Part shown: positions 35,513 to 43,877 of the stretch, one piece after another
How positions within the stretch are numbered: position 1 is the stretch's first letter
Layout of the letters: each line of letters starts with the position of its first letter
The notes under the pieces: model-generated
What the model was told of the DNA's origin: nothing
Seen by the model: the letters and a program-made list of their open reading frames with translations, nothing else
Database searches by the model: none
DNA from: Phormidesmis sp963789215
GTDB taxonomy: Bacteria; Cyanobacteriota; Cyanobacteriia; Phormidesmidales; Phormidesmidaceae
Length of the DNA: 64,000 bases
Assembly (NCBI GenBank): GCA_963789215.1
Contig: CAWBJY010000013.1
Coordinates: 1-64,000, forward strand
Reading direction: 5' to 3'
Position numbers and translations under genes: made by a program

Positions 35513-36300
35513 TCAGCGATCGCATCTTCTAAAACGGCATCTTCTAAAACAGCATCTTCAGGAATAATTTCCTCAGAGACAGCTTCTTCAGCCACGTCCG
35601 CCTCAGCGACTACCTCCTCAACCACGTTCTCCTCAGCTACTGCCTCCTCGACCACATTCTCCTCAGCTACTGCCTCCTCAATCACAGGCTCCTCAACAGC
35701 CACAACTTCAGCCTCAGCAGCAGGCGGCGCAGCATAAGCTATCTCAGCCACCGCCTCATCCAAATCCTCAGAAAGCGCTGCCGTCTCTCCTGCAAAAGCG
35801 GTAGAAAACAGCTCCCCTTGCTGAGCCTCAGCCAGCTCCACCCCATCTTCTACAAACTCATAGTCGTAAGCAGGTCGCCGACGCGGATCTAACCGAGCGC
35901 TCAGCACAGCCGGTCCCTCAATGGCTCTACGCTCTAGCCGCACCGATCGCACGCTCTCATCCGGCGCAATCCGCAGCTCGTTTAGCTTGCTCTTAGCCCA
36001 ACCGCCTACCACCTCCGGCGTCAGTACAATCGGCGTCTGCTGATAAACCGGCGTTTTCTCTCGGCGCACCGTCAGCGTTTGCCAGCCCAAACCCAGCAGC
36101 AAAGCCACAGCAACCACTTGGCCTAGCAGCACTAGCCCCGTCATCTGCCCAGCGCTAAACCACAGCACTGCCGCATACAGCAGACCTAGCCCGGCCCACA
36201 AAAAATCGGAGCGCCGATGCACTTCCGGATAAAGGAAGGCCGCCAGATAAAATCCCAAGCTGCCCGACCCCAGCAGCACAGCCAAAACATGCGCGAACAT
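35506..36300 (-). CDS. ycf66: Ycf66-family membrane protein, N-terminal part
   Basis: The 264-residue product has three N-terminal membrane segments starting with MFAHVLAVLLGSGSLGFYLAAFLYPEVHRRSDFLWAGLGLLY. This matches the Ycf66 family of cyanobacteria and plastids of some algae and mosses, whose function is unknown. A soluble region (RREKTPVYQQTPIVLTPEVVGGWAKSKLNELRI) follows, then a long glutamate/valine/alanine repeat tract. The frame stops with EDAIAEA immediately before a continuation in another frame (35072-35512), so the gene as read lacks its C-terminus. Confidence in the family is from the membrane domain; the repeat tract is low-complexity. Confidence 0.8.
   Translation of the reverse strand: MFAHVLAVLLGSGSLGFYLAAFLYPEVHRRSDFLWAGLGLLYAAVLWFSAGQMTGLVLLGQVVAVALLLGLGWQTLTVRREKTPVYQQTPIVLTPEVVGGWAKSKLNELRIAPDESVRSVRLERRAIEGPAVLSARLDPRRRPAYDYEFVEDGVELAEAQQGELFSTAFAGETAALSEDLDEAVAEIAYAAPPAAEAEVVAVEEPVIEEAVAEENVVEEAVAEENVVEEVVAEADVAEEAVSEEIIPEDAVLEDAVLEDAIAEA
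35591..35680. repeat. 30-bp repeats in the acidic tract of the Ycf66-family gene
   Basis: Units beginning ACCACGTTCTCCTCAGCTAC recur at 30-base spacing (35621-35650 and 35651-35680, with a more diverged copy before). They encode Ala-Glu-Glu-Asn-Val-Val-Glu-Glu-like repeats. Two 15-bp copies of GCATCTTCTAAAACG lie close by at 35522-35551, next to the frameshift. Confidence 0.7.
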
Positions 36301-36374
36301 TCACCAACCGCTTACAATCCTCATCATTGTGTCGGATTAAGGGGCAATTGTGTTCGTAAATTCGAGAGCAGGCG

Positions 36375-37427
36375 CTACATCGCCCCAGAATTCTTGCTAA
36401 ACAGCACCATCACCGTCTTAAAGAGCAGATGAATGTCATACATCAGGCTCCACTTTCGCTGATACTGCAAATCCAGCCGAATCACATCTTCAAACGAAGT
36501 CACCTTAGATCGTCCATTTACCTGCCACTCACCCGTCATTCCCGGCTTCACGTTGAGTCGCTGCCATTGAGAAATCTCGTATTCTTCAATCTCATTTGGC
36601 GTTGGCGGACGCGTTCCAACCAGGCTCATGTCGCCCTTAAGCACGTTCCAAAACTGCGGAAACTCATCTAGACTCGTGCGCCGCAAAAACTTACCGATCT
36701 TAGTAATCCTATGATCGTTGTCATTCTTAAACAGCGGCCCCTCTAGCTTATTAACCACCTCGCTCTTGCGGGCCTCTGCGTCCACCACCATCGAGCGAAA
36801 CTTCCAGATTTTAAAGCGTTTGCCCAAAAACGAACAGCGCGTTTGCGCAAAGAAAATAGGGCCACCGTCATCTAGCTTGATAATAGTGCCAACCACCACC
36901 CACAAAAGAGCCGTCAACGCCAGGCCTACTAGCGCACCCACAATATCCAATGCTCGCTTCGCCTTAGATCGAACCGAAGGGTGCGTTCCTGGCAAATTGC
37001 CTAACGCCCGCTGGTAGCGACCGCGATTCGACCAGCCGCGCTTACTTCGCCCCCTCTGCGCAGGTAGCGCTGGCAGCCGCTCAATGTGAAAAACTTTGTC
37101 TAGCTCCGTTAGCGAGAGCGCCATCATCACCTGATCAGGCACGTTTACCAGCCTCAGCTTCGCCTGGTTAGATTCGCAGAGCTTGTGGCAAATTACCAGA
37201 GAGCCGATGCCGCTGCTATCTATAAACCGGGTCTGGGTAAAGTCGAGCACCACCTCTTCAAGATTTTCATGGTGCTTGAACGCTTGCTGACAGCTACGTC
37301 TGAAGGACTCAGCCTCCGTAACCGTAAAAGACTGCGTGAGGTGAATCGTGCCCATTGACTCCGAAACCGATGCTTTGAAGCTGGCTGGGCTGGGCGAACT
37401 AATTAAGCTATTGTGGCGACTAGTCAT
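36375..37427 (-). CDS. STAS domain fused to WcaJ-type initiating sugar transferase
   Basis: This 350-residue protein has two parts. Residues about 26-120 are a STAS domain (FTVTEAESFRRSCQQAF ... LDFTQTRFIDSSGIGSLVI); the D70-S71-S72 site matches the phosphorylation site of anti-sigma-factor antagonists. After a basic linker comes a bacterial sugar transferase with a membrane hairpin (162-183), the LDDGGPIFFAQTR and FKIWKFRSM motifs, and LRRTSLDEFPQFWNVLKGDMSLVGTRPP. The transferase moves a sugar-1-phosphate to undecaprenyl phosphate. The enzyme half is full; the STAS half is not part of the standard WcaJ design and suggests regulation by a phosphorylated or partner protein. It is separated from the rest of the polysaccharide cluster by ileS and ycf66. 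Confidence 0.88.
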   Translation of the reverse strand: MTSRHNSLISSPSPASFKASVSESMGTIHLTQSFTVTEAESFRRSCQQAFKHHENLEEVVLDFTQTRFIDSSGIGSLVICHKLCESNQAKLRLVNVPDQVMMALSLTELDKVFHIERLPALPAQRGRSKRGWSNRGRYQRALGNLPGTHPSVRSKAKRALDIVGALVGLALTALLWVVVGTIIKLDDGGPIFFAQTRCSFLGKRFKIWKFRSMVVDAEARKSEVVNKLEGPLFKNDNDHRITKIGKFLRRTSLDEFPQFWNVLKGDMSLVGTRPPTPNEIEEYEISQWQRLNVKPGMTGEWQVNGRSKVTSFEDVIRLDLQYQRKWSLMYDIHLLFKTVMVLFSKNSGAM

Positions 37428-38143
37428 ATCAAAAAATCAGTAACGGTTCACAGGCCCAGCCGATTAAGCATTCTCAGACCGCTGTGTCTTCACAGAGCCT
37501 TCACAAAAAACGCTCTATAAAGCCACACCAGCATAAGTGAAGCCAAAGGCTTTTTACTCAGTCGGATCAGTTCGGATTAATTTGGTCATCGGAGATCGGG
37601 CAAGCAGCTTGCCTTCCTGGGTTCGTTAAGAAAGCGATCGCGCCTGCAAAGACTTCATCTCACGAATAACCTACCGCAAGAGTCCCAAACAAAGTGGTAT
37701 AACCACACCACTTTTTAGAACTTTGCAATAAATACACCTATATAATTTTTCAGGGCCAAAATCATTGACAAAAAATATAAACACCCTTTGCCGACTGCGT
37801 ATTTGTACAGACGTTGTTAATTTATTTTTGAGTCCGTAAAAATAGAACTTTATAACGCTCTAATCCATATACAGCTCAGACCAACGATAACCGGAGCTAC
37901 AGAACAAAAAAAATTGATAGGCTGGCGCTCGCACCATCAGATTTGCTGACTAGACTTGCTAACTAGACTTGAGTAGCAGGCTCTGCATCAAGAAAAGTTG
38001 AGAAACGCTGACAGACAGCGGCTGAGCGCAAAAAATGTTGATAGATTACGCTACGTCCAGTCTTAATTACGTCCGGGCCCAATCCTGCAGTGGGGCACGC
38101 CCCTCCGCATCATTCAATTTGACCCTTAGAGCCTAGCGCCACC
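37428..38143. other. Divergent spacer between sugar transferase and GIY-YIG genes
   Basis: This 716-base stretch carries promoters for two divergent genes. It contains an 8-bp inverted repeat at 37691-37714 and a tandem-like CTAGACTTG repeat near 37960. I see no tRNA or small gene. Confidence 0.45.
37691..37714. promoter_or_regulatory. 8-bp inverted repeat, possible operator or terminator
   Basis: AAAGTGGT (37691-37698) and ACCACTTT (37707-37714) flank an 8-base loop. It is about 265 bases upstream of the sugar transferase start. T-runs on either side are short, so an operator is as likely as a terminator. Confidence 0.35.
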
Positions 38144-38764
38144 ATGCCTAAAGACAGCCAGTCCTTCCTCCTTTCAGACTCTGCTATGCGGGCAGCTAGC
38201 TACTCTACCTATCAAAACTTTCAGTCTCCCCTCACGCTCTGCGCGTCTGAACTTCAAAGCTGGAAGCAGCGCCTTGTCAACTTTCAAACGCAGCTTCAGG
38301 CCGCCCCGCAGCCCACCCAAGGCAGCCTATTCAGCACCGCTGACGTTGAGCCAACTGATCAGCCGCTCAACAGCATCAAGCCCTTCGAGCTACGTCGTCA
38401 AAACACCGAATTTTGGCGCTGGCAGTTCGACGATGTTGGCGTCCCGGCAATGTACTTTGTCATCGACTACGCGGCTACAGAGCAAAACGACCCGCTGCTT
38501 CTATATATAGGAGAAACCATAAAATCCAACCAACGGTGGAAAGGCGTCCACGACTGCAAGCGCTATCTCACCAACTATCAGCAGGCCCATTACGACGCCA
38601 CGCTGAAAAGTGAACTTGCGATCGCATTTTGGCCCCAAGCCCCCACCGACCGTCAGGCCAGACAAAAGCTAGAGTCGCAGCTCATTTACAAATGGCGATC
38701 GCCCTTCAACAAAGAAAACTGGCGCTACTGGAACACCCCATTCATCACCGGCAAAGAACCCTAG
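38144..38764 (+). CDS. GIY-YIG nuclease-domain protein
   Basis: The 206-residue protein has the GIY-YIG core in its second half. MYFVIDY corresponds to the GIY strand, LLYIGET to the YIG strand, the arginine in NQRWKGVH to the catalytic Arg, and KLESQLIYKWRSPFNKENW holds the metal-binding Glu and following Asn. The N-terminal 90 residues are a linker-like, glutamine-rich region. Such stand-alone proteins are common in cyanobacteria and their targets are unknown. There is no UvrC domain and no homing-endonuclease or restriction context nearby. Confidence 0.75.
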   Translation: MPKDSQSFLLSDSAMRAASYSTYQNFQSPLTLCASELQSWKQRLVNFQTQLQAAPQPTQGSLFSTADVEPTDQPLNSIKPFELRRQNTEFWRWQFDDVGVPAMYFVIDYAATEQNDPLLLYIGETIKSNQRWKGVHDCKRYLTNYQQAHYDATLKSELAIAFWPQAPTDRQARQKLESQLIYKWRSPFNKENWRYWNTPFITGKEP

Positions 38765-38962
38765 CGCTAAACGCAACAGTTCCAGTCATAAGGGGTATTT
38801 CAGAGCAAGAAGTACTCAGCTAAGCGATCGCACTCAACCGAATTCTATCTTCACAAAACGACAATCCATTAGCAGCAGCCAATCAGCGTCAAGCAGAAGG
38901 AGCCTCGTTTCAGGCGTCTTGTTCGCTTGTCGAAATAAAGCTTCTATTTGCTTTTGTGCACT

Positions 38963-38990
38963 CGCGATCCGAACCCCCACTCGGATCGCG
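38963..38990 (+). promoter_or_regulatory. Perfect 10-bp inverted repeat in the leader of the ABC lipoprotein gene
   Basis: CGCGATCCGA (38963-38972) pairs exactly with 38981-38990 across an 8-base loop. It lies 77 bases before the lipoprotein start. No T-run follows, so a regulatory 5'-leader hairpin or operator is plausible; termination of the upstream GIY-YIG gene is less likely. Confidence 0.5.
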
Positions 38991-39066
38991 CTATAGTTTC
39001 CTCAGCCTTTGTGTCCCGCACAACACAGATTCACAACATAGATTAAGCCAGGGAAATTTTAGATTA

Positions 39067-40788
39067 ATGCGACTGCCCCCAAAAGCCCTCTCCTTCCTCG
39101 CCACTGCCCTCCTCAGCACTACTCTTTTCGCTGCCTGCAATCCAGACACAGCAACGACGACAGAGAGCGCCGATTCATCAACTAGCAGCGAGCTAAAACT
39201 CCTCTACTGGCAGTCTCCAACGACGCTAAACCCCCACCTTTCTAACGGCATCAAAGACCAAGAAGCCGCCAGCATCGTCTACGAGCCCCTCGCAGCCTAC
39301 GACGCCGAAGAAAACCTCATCCCCATTCTCGCCGCCGAAATTCCTTCCAAATCTAACGGCGGCATCAGCAAAGACAGCACCAGCGTTACCTGGAAGCTAA
39401 GAGACGGCATCGTCTGGTCAGACGGCGAACCCTTCACGGCACAAGACGTGGTAGCCACCTACGACTTCATTACCGATCCCGCTACAGGCGCAACCTCCAG
39501 CGAGTTCTACGGCGAAATTGCCAGCGTCGAAGCCGTCGATGACCTCACCGTTAAAGTCAGCTTCAAGCAACCCACAGGCGCCACGCTCTCACCCTTCATT
39601 GGCGGTAGCGGCATGATTATCCCAGCCCATATTTTTAAAGACTATATCGGCGCTAATGCCCGATCTGCACCTGGTAATACAAAGCCTGTCGGCACCAACG
39701 CTTTTCAAATCAGAGAGTTCCGCCCTGGCGACACCATCATCTACGAACCCAATCCTTACTTTCGCGGCGATCCCTCCACATTCACCACCGTAGAACTTAA
39801 AGGGGGCGGCGATGCCGTCTCAGCCGCTCGCGCCGTTTTACAAACCCAAGAGGCCGACTACGCCTGGAACATCCAGGCCGAGCCTTCCGTAATCCAAGAG
39901 CTAGAAGCGAGCAGCAGTGGCAGAATGGAATACGTTTTCAAGCCAATGATGGAGCGCATTTATATCAACTTCTCCGATCCAAATAAAGAAGTGGATGGGC
40001 AGATCTCGCAAAAAGATACGCCGCACCCCTTCCTCTCCGAAAAACCAGTGCGAAGAGCCATTGGCCTGGCCATAGATAGAGAAACAATTGTTGAGCTGCT
40101 ATATGGCAAAGCCGGAACGGTCGCGACGAACTTTTTAGTAGCACCCGAAAAATACGCCTCTAGGAGCACTAGCTACGAGTTTAATCTTGAAAAAGCAGCC
40201 GCACTATTAGAAGACGCTGGTTGGAAAGACACCAACAACAACGGCGTTAGAGACAAAGACGGCGTAGAGATGAACATTCTCTTTTCTAGCTCCGTGAATC
40301 CGGTTCGACAGAAAACCCAGGAAATTATTAAACAGAATCTAGAAGATATTGGCATGTCGGTCGAGCTACAAAGCGTAGAACCCGGCGTTTACTTTGGCGA
40401 TCCCACCAATCCTGATTCCGTCTATCAGTTCAAGTCAGACCTACAGCTATTCGCTTTCGATAGCGAAACGCCCGAACCCGACTCATACATGGAACTCTAC
40501 GCCTGCGATCAAATTGCCCAAAAAGAGAATCAATGGTCGAAAGAAAATTCTTCTCGCTATTGCAATCCTGAATATGACGTCCTATTAACTCAGCTAAAAC
40601 AAGAGACCAGCGCAGAGAAACGCAAGGATCTGTTCATTCAGATGAACAATCTATTAATTGATGATGTTGCCCTTATTCCCCTAGTTCGTCGCAGTGATGC
40701 CTACGCAATCTCAGACTCGCTCAACAACTTAGAATTTACGCCTTGGGCAGCTAGCACCTGGAAACTCAATAGCTGGGGGCGGCAATAA
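39067..40788 (+). CDS. Peptide-type ABC transporter substrate-binding lipoprotein
   Basis: This 573-residue family 5 solute-binding protein captures oligopeptides or a related ligand in the periplasm. Its N-terminus is a lipoprotein signal, MRLPPKALSFLATALLSTTLFAAC, with the lipobox LFAAC. Family segments include LKLLYWQSPTTLNPHLS, VTWKLRDGIVWSDGEPFTAQDVVATYDFI and RRAIGLAIDRETIVELLYG. The ATG at 39067 was chosen because a longer frame upstream is interrupted by an inverted repeat and has no signal sequence. The DppB-like permease gene begins 6 bases downstream. The ATPase is not in the window, and the DppC-like permease is at 16602-17531. Confidence 0.92.
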   Translation: MRLPPKALSFLATALLSTTLFAACNPDTATTTESADSSTSSELKLLYWQSPTTLNPHLSNGIKDQEAASIVYEPLAAYDAEENLIPILAAEIPSKSNGGISKDSTSVTWKLRDGIVWSDGEPFTAQDVVATYDFITDPATGATSSEFYGEIASVEAVDDLTVKVSFKQPTGATLSPFIGGSGMIIPAHIFKDYIGANARSAPGNTKPVGTNAFQIREFRPGDTIIYEPNPYFRGDPSTFTTVELKGGGDAVSAARAVLQTQEADYAWNIQAEPSVIQELEASSSGRMEYVFKPMMERIYINFSDPNKEVDGQISQKDTPHPFLSEKPVRRAIGLAIDRETIVELLYGKAGTVATNFLVAPEKYASRSTSYEFNLEKAAALLEDAGWKDTNNNGVRDKDGVEMNILFSSSVNPVRQKTQEIIKQNLEDIGMSVELQSVEPGVYFGDPTNPDSVYQFKSDLQLFAFDSETPEPDSYMELYACDQIAQKENQWSKENSSRYCNPEYDVLLTQLKQETSAEKRKDLFIQMNNLLIDDVALIPLVRRSDAYAISDSLNNLEFTPWAASTWKLNSWGRQ

Positions 40789-40794
40789 GCGCTT

Positions 40795-41754
40795 ATGGGC
40801 CGGTATCTACTCAAAAGGTTACTCATCGCAATTCCCACGCTAATCGCCATTAGCATGGTGATTTATCTTGTCCTTGCATTAGCACCCGGCGACCCCCTCA
40901 GCGGACTAGCCAGCAATCCCTCTATTCCACCAGAAATCAGAGAGAGCATCCGCCAATCGCTAGGACTCAATCAGCCTATCCACACCCGGTATGTAAAGTG
41001 GGCGATCGCCTTCTTTACCGGCAATATGGGCTACTCTTTCGCCAGTGCCGTTCCCGTCAGCCAGCTTATCTGGCAGCGCCTGCCCACCACGCTTTGGGTC
41101 GTCGGCCTTGCCTACATCTTCTCTATTCTCATCGCCTTTCCCCTCGGCATTCTCTCCGCCCTCAAGCGCTATACCCTCACCGACCAAATCGCCACGACCC
41201 TTGCCTTCGCAGGGTTCTCCATTCCGCCCTTCTTTACCGGCTTACTGTTCATTATTCTCTTTAGCGTCAAGCTCAGCTGGTTTCCTTCTATCTACAACAG
41301 CACGCTCGTCGTCAACAGCGTCCCGAGCCTGATCGCCCAGGCCAAGCAGTCCATCATGCCTATCGCCGTACTCACCCTCTTTCAAACGGCTGTCCTCATG
41401 CGCTATATTCGCGCCGCCGTTATCGAACAGCTCAGCGCCGACTATGTGCGAACGGCCTATGCTAAAGGTCTTAGCAGTTCACAGGTCATTTTCCGCCACG
41501 TTCTGCGCAACGCCCTCATTCCCGTCGTTACCCTCATCGCGCTAGACATTCCCGCCGTCTTTACCGGCGCACTCATCACCGAACAGGTCTTCCGCATTCC
41601 GGGCATTGGCTCGCTGCTCATCGACGCCATCAACCGCAGTGACACGCCCGTCGTCATGTCCATCACGTTCATCTACGCCATTCTAATTGTGCTGTTTAAT
41701 CTGGTTGCCGATGTGCTCTACGGAGTTCTCGATCCGCGCATTCGCTATCAATGA
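40795..41754 (+). CDS. Peptide-type ABC transporter permease (DppB-like)
   Basis: This 319-residue permease has the DppB/OppB start, MGRYLLKRLLIAIPTLIAISMVIYLVLALAPGDPLSGLA, and six or so membrane helices. The EAA coupling loop is VRTAYAKGLSSSQVIFRHVLRNALIPVVTLIALDIP. ALITEQVFRIPGIGSLLIDAI follows. It lies 6 bases after the lipoprotein gene in one transcript. The stop codon directly abuts the stop of the convergent pdeM gene. Confidence 0.93.
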   Translation: MGRYLLKRLLIAIPTLIAISMVIYLVLALAPGDPLSGLASNPSIPPEIRESIRQSLGLNQPIHTRYVKWAIAFFTGNMGYSFASAVPVSQLIWQRLPTTLWVVGLAYIFSILIAFPLGILSALKRYTLTDQIATTLAFAGFSIPPFFTGLLFIILFSVKLSWFPSIYNSTLVVNSVPSLIAQAKQSIMPIAVLTLFQTAVLMRYIRAAVIEQLSADYVRTAYAKGLSSSQVIFRHVLRNALIPVVTLIALDIPAVFTGALITEQVFRIPGIGSLLIDAINRSDTPVVMSITFIYAILIVLFNLVADVLYGVLDPRIRYQ

Positions 41755-42429
41755 CTAATGCGCGTCGAACGCGATCGCCTCACCTTCACAAGCAACATAG
41801 GCACAGGTATTCTCAACTAGCGCCACCTCATACCCGCCGGTAAACTCACCGAAAGAAGGCAAGGTTAATCGCCTGTGGTCGTATTCCACAAAAAAGCAGG
41901 GCAAACGCAGGCTATCTGTACGCGATCGCAGTCTCACAACCGGATGAATATGCCCGCAAATATTCAGTCTCGCTCCCCGCGCCCTCTCCGGCTCATGACT
42001 CAGCAAAAACGCATCTAGCTCTACCGCATCCACAGAGCAATCCATTGCAAAAGGCGGCAGTTCCGACACCAACCGCCGATCGTGATTACCCACAATCAAA
42101 CAAGTCTCAGCCGCGATCTCTTTTAAAAAGCTATCCCAAGCAATCAATACTTCTGGAACAAGAGACTTTCTAGAATGAAACAAGTCTCCTAGAATGAACA
42201 GCTTTTTAGGATTGGTTTGTTGACAGAGCGATCGCAGCCGATCCAAATTCTCCTCATTCATCTGGTTCGAAATCGGAATTCCCAAAGCCTGAAACGTCTC
42301 AGCCTTGCCTAAATGCACGTCCGACACCAGTAAAGCATCCTCATCCGGCAAATACAGCGCCCGATCATCCAACAGCCGCAGCCGGTTACCAAACAGCCGA
42401 ATTTCGTTCTTCGCAGAAGCAAGCATCAA
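41755..42429 (-). CDS. pdeM: Ligase-associated DNA-damage-response endonuclease PdeM
   Basis: This 224-residue calcineurin-like metallophosphoesterase is of the TIGR-defined PdeM group, found with an Lhr-like helicase, an exonuclease and an ATP-dependent DNA ligase in bacterial repair clusters. Metal motifs are DVHLGKAETFQALGIPI (DxH), LGDLFHSR (GDxxH-type), VGNHDRR (GNHD), LLSHEPERA and ICGHIHPVV (GHxH). The helicase is at 44558-47023, two genes upstream. No ligase or exonuclease gene is in the window. It is probably a cytoplasmic DNA nuclease. Confidence 0.85.
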   Translation of the reverse strand: MMLASAKNEIRLFGNRLRLLDDRALYLPDEDALLVSDVHLGKAETFQALGIPISNQMNEENLDRLRSLCQQTNPKKLFILGDLFHSRKSLVPEVLIAWDSFLKEIAAETCLIVGNHDRRLVSELPPFAMDCSVDAVELDAFLLSHEPERARGARLNICGHIHPVVRLRSRTDSLRLPCFFVEYDHRRLTLPSFGEFTGGYEVALVENTCAYVACEGEAIAFDAH

Positions 42430-42483
42430 AACAGATCAGAACTAAAAAACACCCATACATCGTAGGCTGAGCGCAGTCGAAGC

Positions 42484-43717
42484 CTACGCCGTCAGCGTCC
42501 GTCGCAGCAAGTTCCCATGCGTAAACACCGAACTCATCAACCCCCAGCGCACCGGATTAGACGTTCGCCCAAACAGCACCAGCATTGCCTGCACAATTTC
42601 CGGCAGCGACGAAGTATCCGCCAAAAAACCCGCCCACTGACTCTGCTCTAGCCCAAAGAAAGTCGTAAAAAACTGTTGCAGATCTTCGGTCTTAAACGCC
42701 ATCAGGTTCTCTAGCCCAAACGTATAGAGATAGTGCTTACGCAGCCGCTCATCTGGCCAAAGCGCTTGCCAGCCAGCTTTTGCCGCTTCCGCGGGGGATG
42801 TATTAGCCGATTGCAGCGACTGTGCGATCGCTCTTGCCAAATCCGGCCCTCGCCGCAGCAGCGCCCCCTGCATATATCCCGTTGCCGGATGCACCATACT
42901 CGCCGCTCCGCCAAACCCCACCACCGCCTGCGTCCTATCCGGCAGCGGCATATTCATCGGAAACAAACAGCGCTCTATATGCTGCGCCTCCACCACCTTC
43001 ACCCCACGAGCTGCCAACCGCTGTTCCAAGCGGCGCTCCAACGTATCAAACCGAATCGCAGGCGCATGTGCTAGCGAAGTCTCCTCCACAAAATACACCC
43101 CATCGCCCAAATCCATCTCATACGAAAACGTCGGCGGCAGCCGCTTCTCCGTCTCCGACAAATGGTCATCGCGATAATCCATCAGCACCATCTGCCCCGG
43201 CTCAATCGGCGGCGCAGAAAACCGCCCTACAATCCCATAAGCCGCCTGAAACGCAACCGGCTTCTCCTGCGGCACTCGCCGAATCAGCGCCGGATTATGT
43301 CCGCTCGCATCTACAACTAGCCTAGCGCTCAGCTTCTCTCCGCCCTCAGTCGTCACCTCCGACCAATGAGAGCCATGCGTCACTTTAGCAGCCTTACCCG
43401 TATGCCACTTAATGCCATAGCGATCGCTCTGCTGCCAGCCAATGCCCTTGCAGCATTTCCCGATCAAACAGCCCATACTCCCGGTTCAAACGAATTGGCC
43501 CATCGCCCATATAAGCCACCGTATCTTGCCAGCGATGTTTCAAAAACCCGCTCATTCCTAATGTTTCTAGCTCATCTGTCCAGATGCCATACGTATTAGG
43601 CCAGGGAGTTTGAGGCGCGATCGCACTCAACCCTTCCACCGTCAGCCCGCGCTGCGCCAACGCCGTCGCCAAAGACAATCCCGCAGGCCCCGACCCAATC
43701 ACCAATACGTCTGCCAT
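42484..43717 (-). pseudogene. crtL: Lycopene cyclase CrtL, broken by a one-base frameshift
   Basis: Two overlapping frames make up one CrtL-type lycopene beta-cyclase. The first (43409-43717) has the FAD-binding start VLVIGSGPAGLSLATALAQRG and runs through YGLFDREMLQGHWL before ending in AAERSLWH. The second (open from about 43476 to 42484) resumes as QQSDRYGIKWHTGKAAKVTH and continues with RLVVDASGHNPALI, VLMDYRDDHLSETEKRLPPTF, VYFVEETSLA and GFGGAASMVHPATGYM. Removing one G of CTGG near 43435 joins them exactly as in known CrtL sequences. The enzyme converts lycopene to beta-carotene at the membrane. Either an assembly error or real loss (then another cyclase such as CruA must exist elsewhere). 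Confidence 0.85.
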
Positions 43718-43877
43718 GTAACCCTTATCAATTCGCCTCTCTATTTTACCGGTATAGCCAGCCTAAAGTAGAACTCACCCCCAAACTCATACAGCAACCA
43801 TTTCACAAAAGAGAAAAACAGCCGTTTTACGCATCAGCGGTTTGAGCTAGGCTACGTAGCTCGAGCTGAATGGGTTG

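Noticed and set aside
38144..38764. Homing endonuclease or mobile element based on GIY-YIG
   Set aside because: No intron, inverted repeats, transposase or displaced host gene nearby; stand-alone GIY-YIG proteins are common in cyanobacteria.
38956..39066. Upstream start for the ABC lipoprotein gene
   Set aside because: It would translate a perfect inverted repeat and push the lipoprotein signal 37 residues inward.
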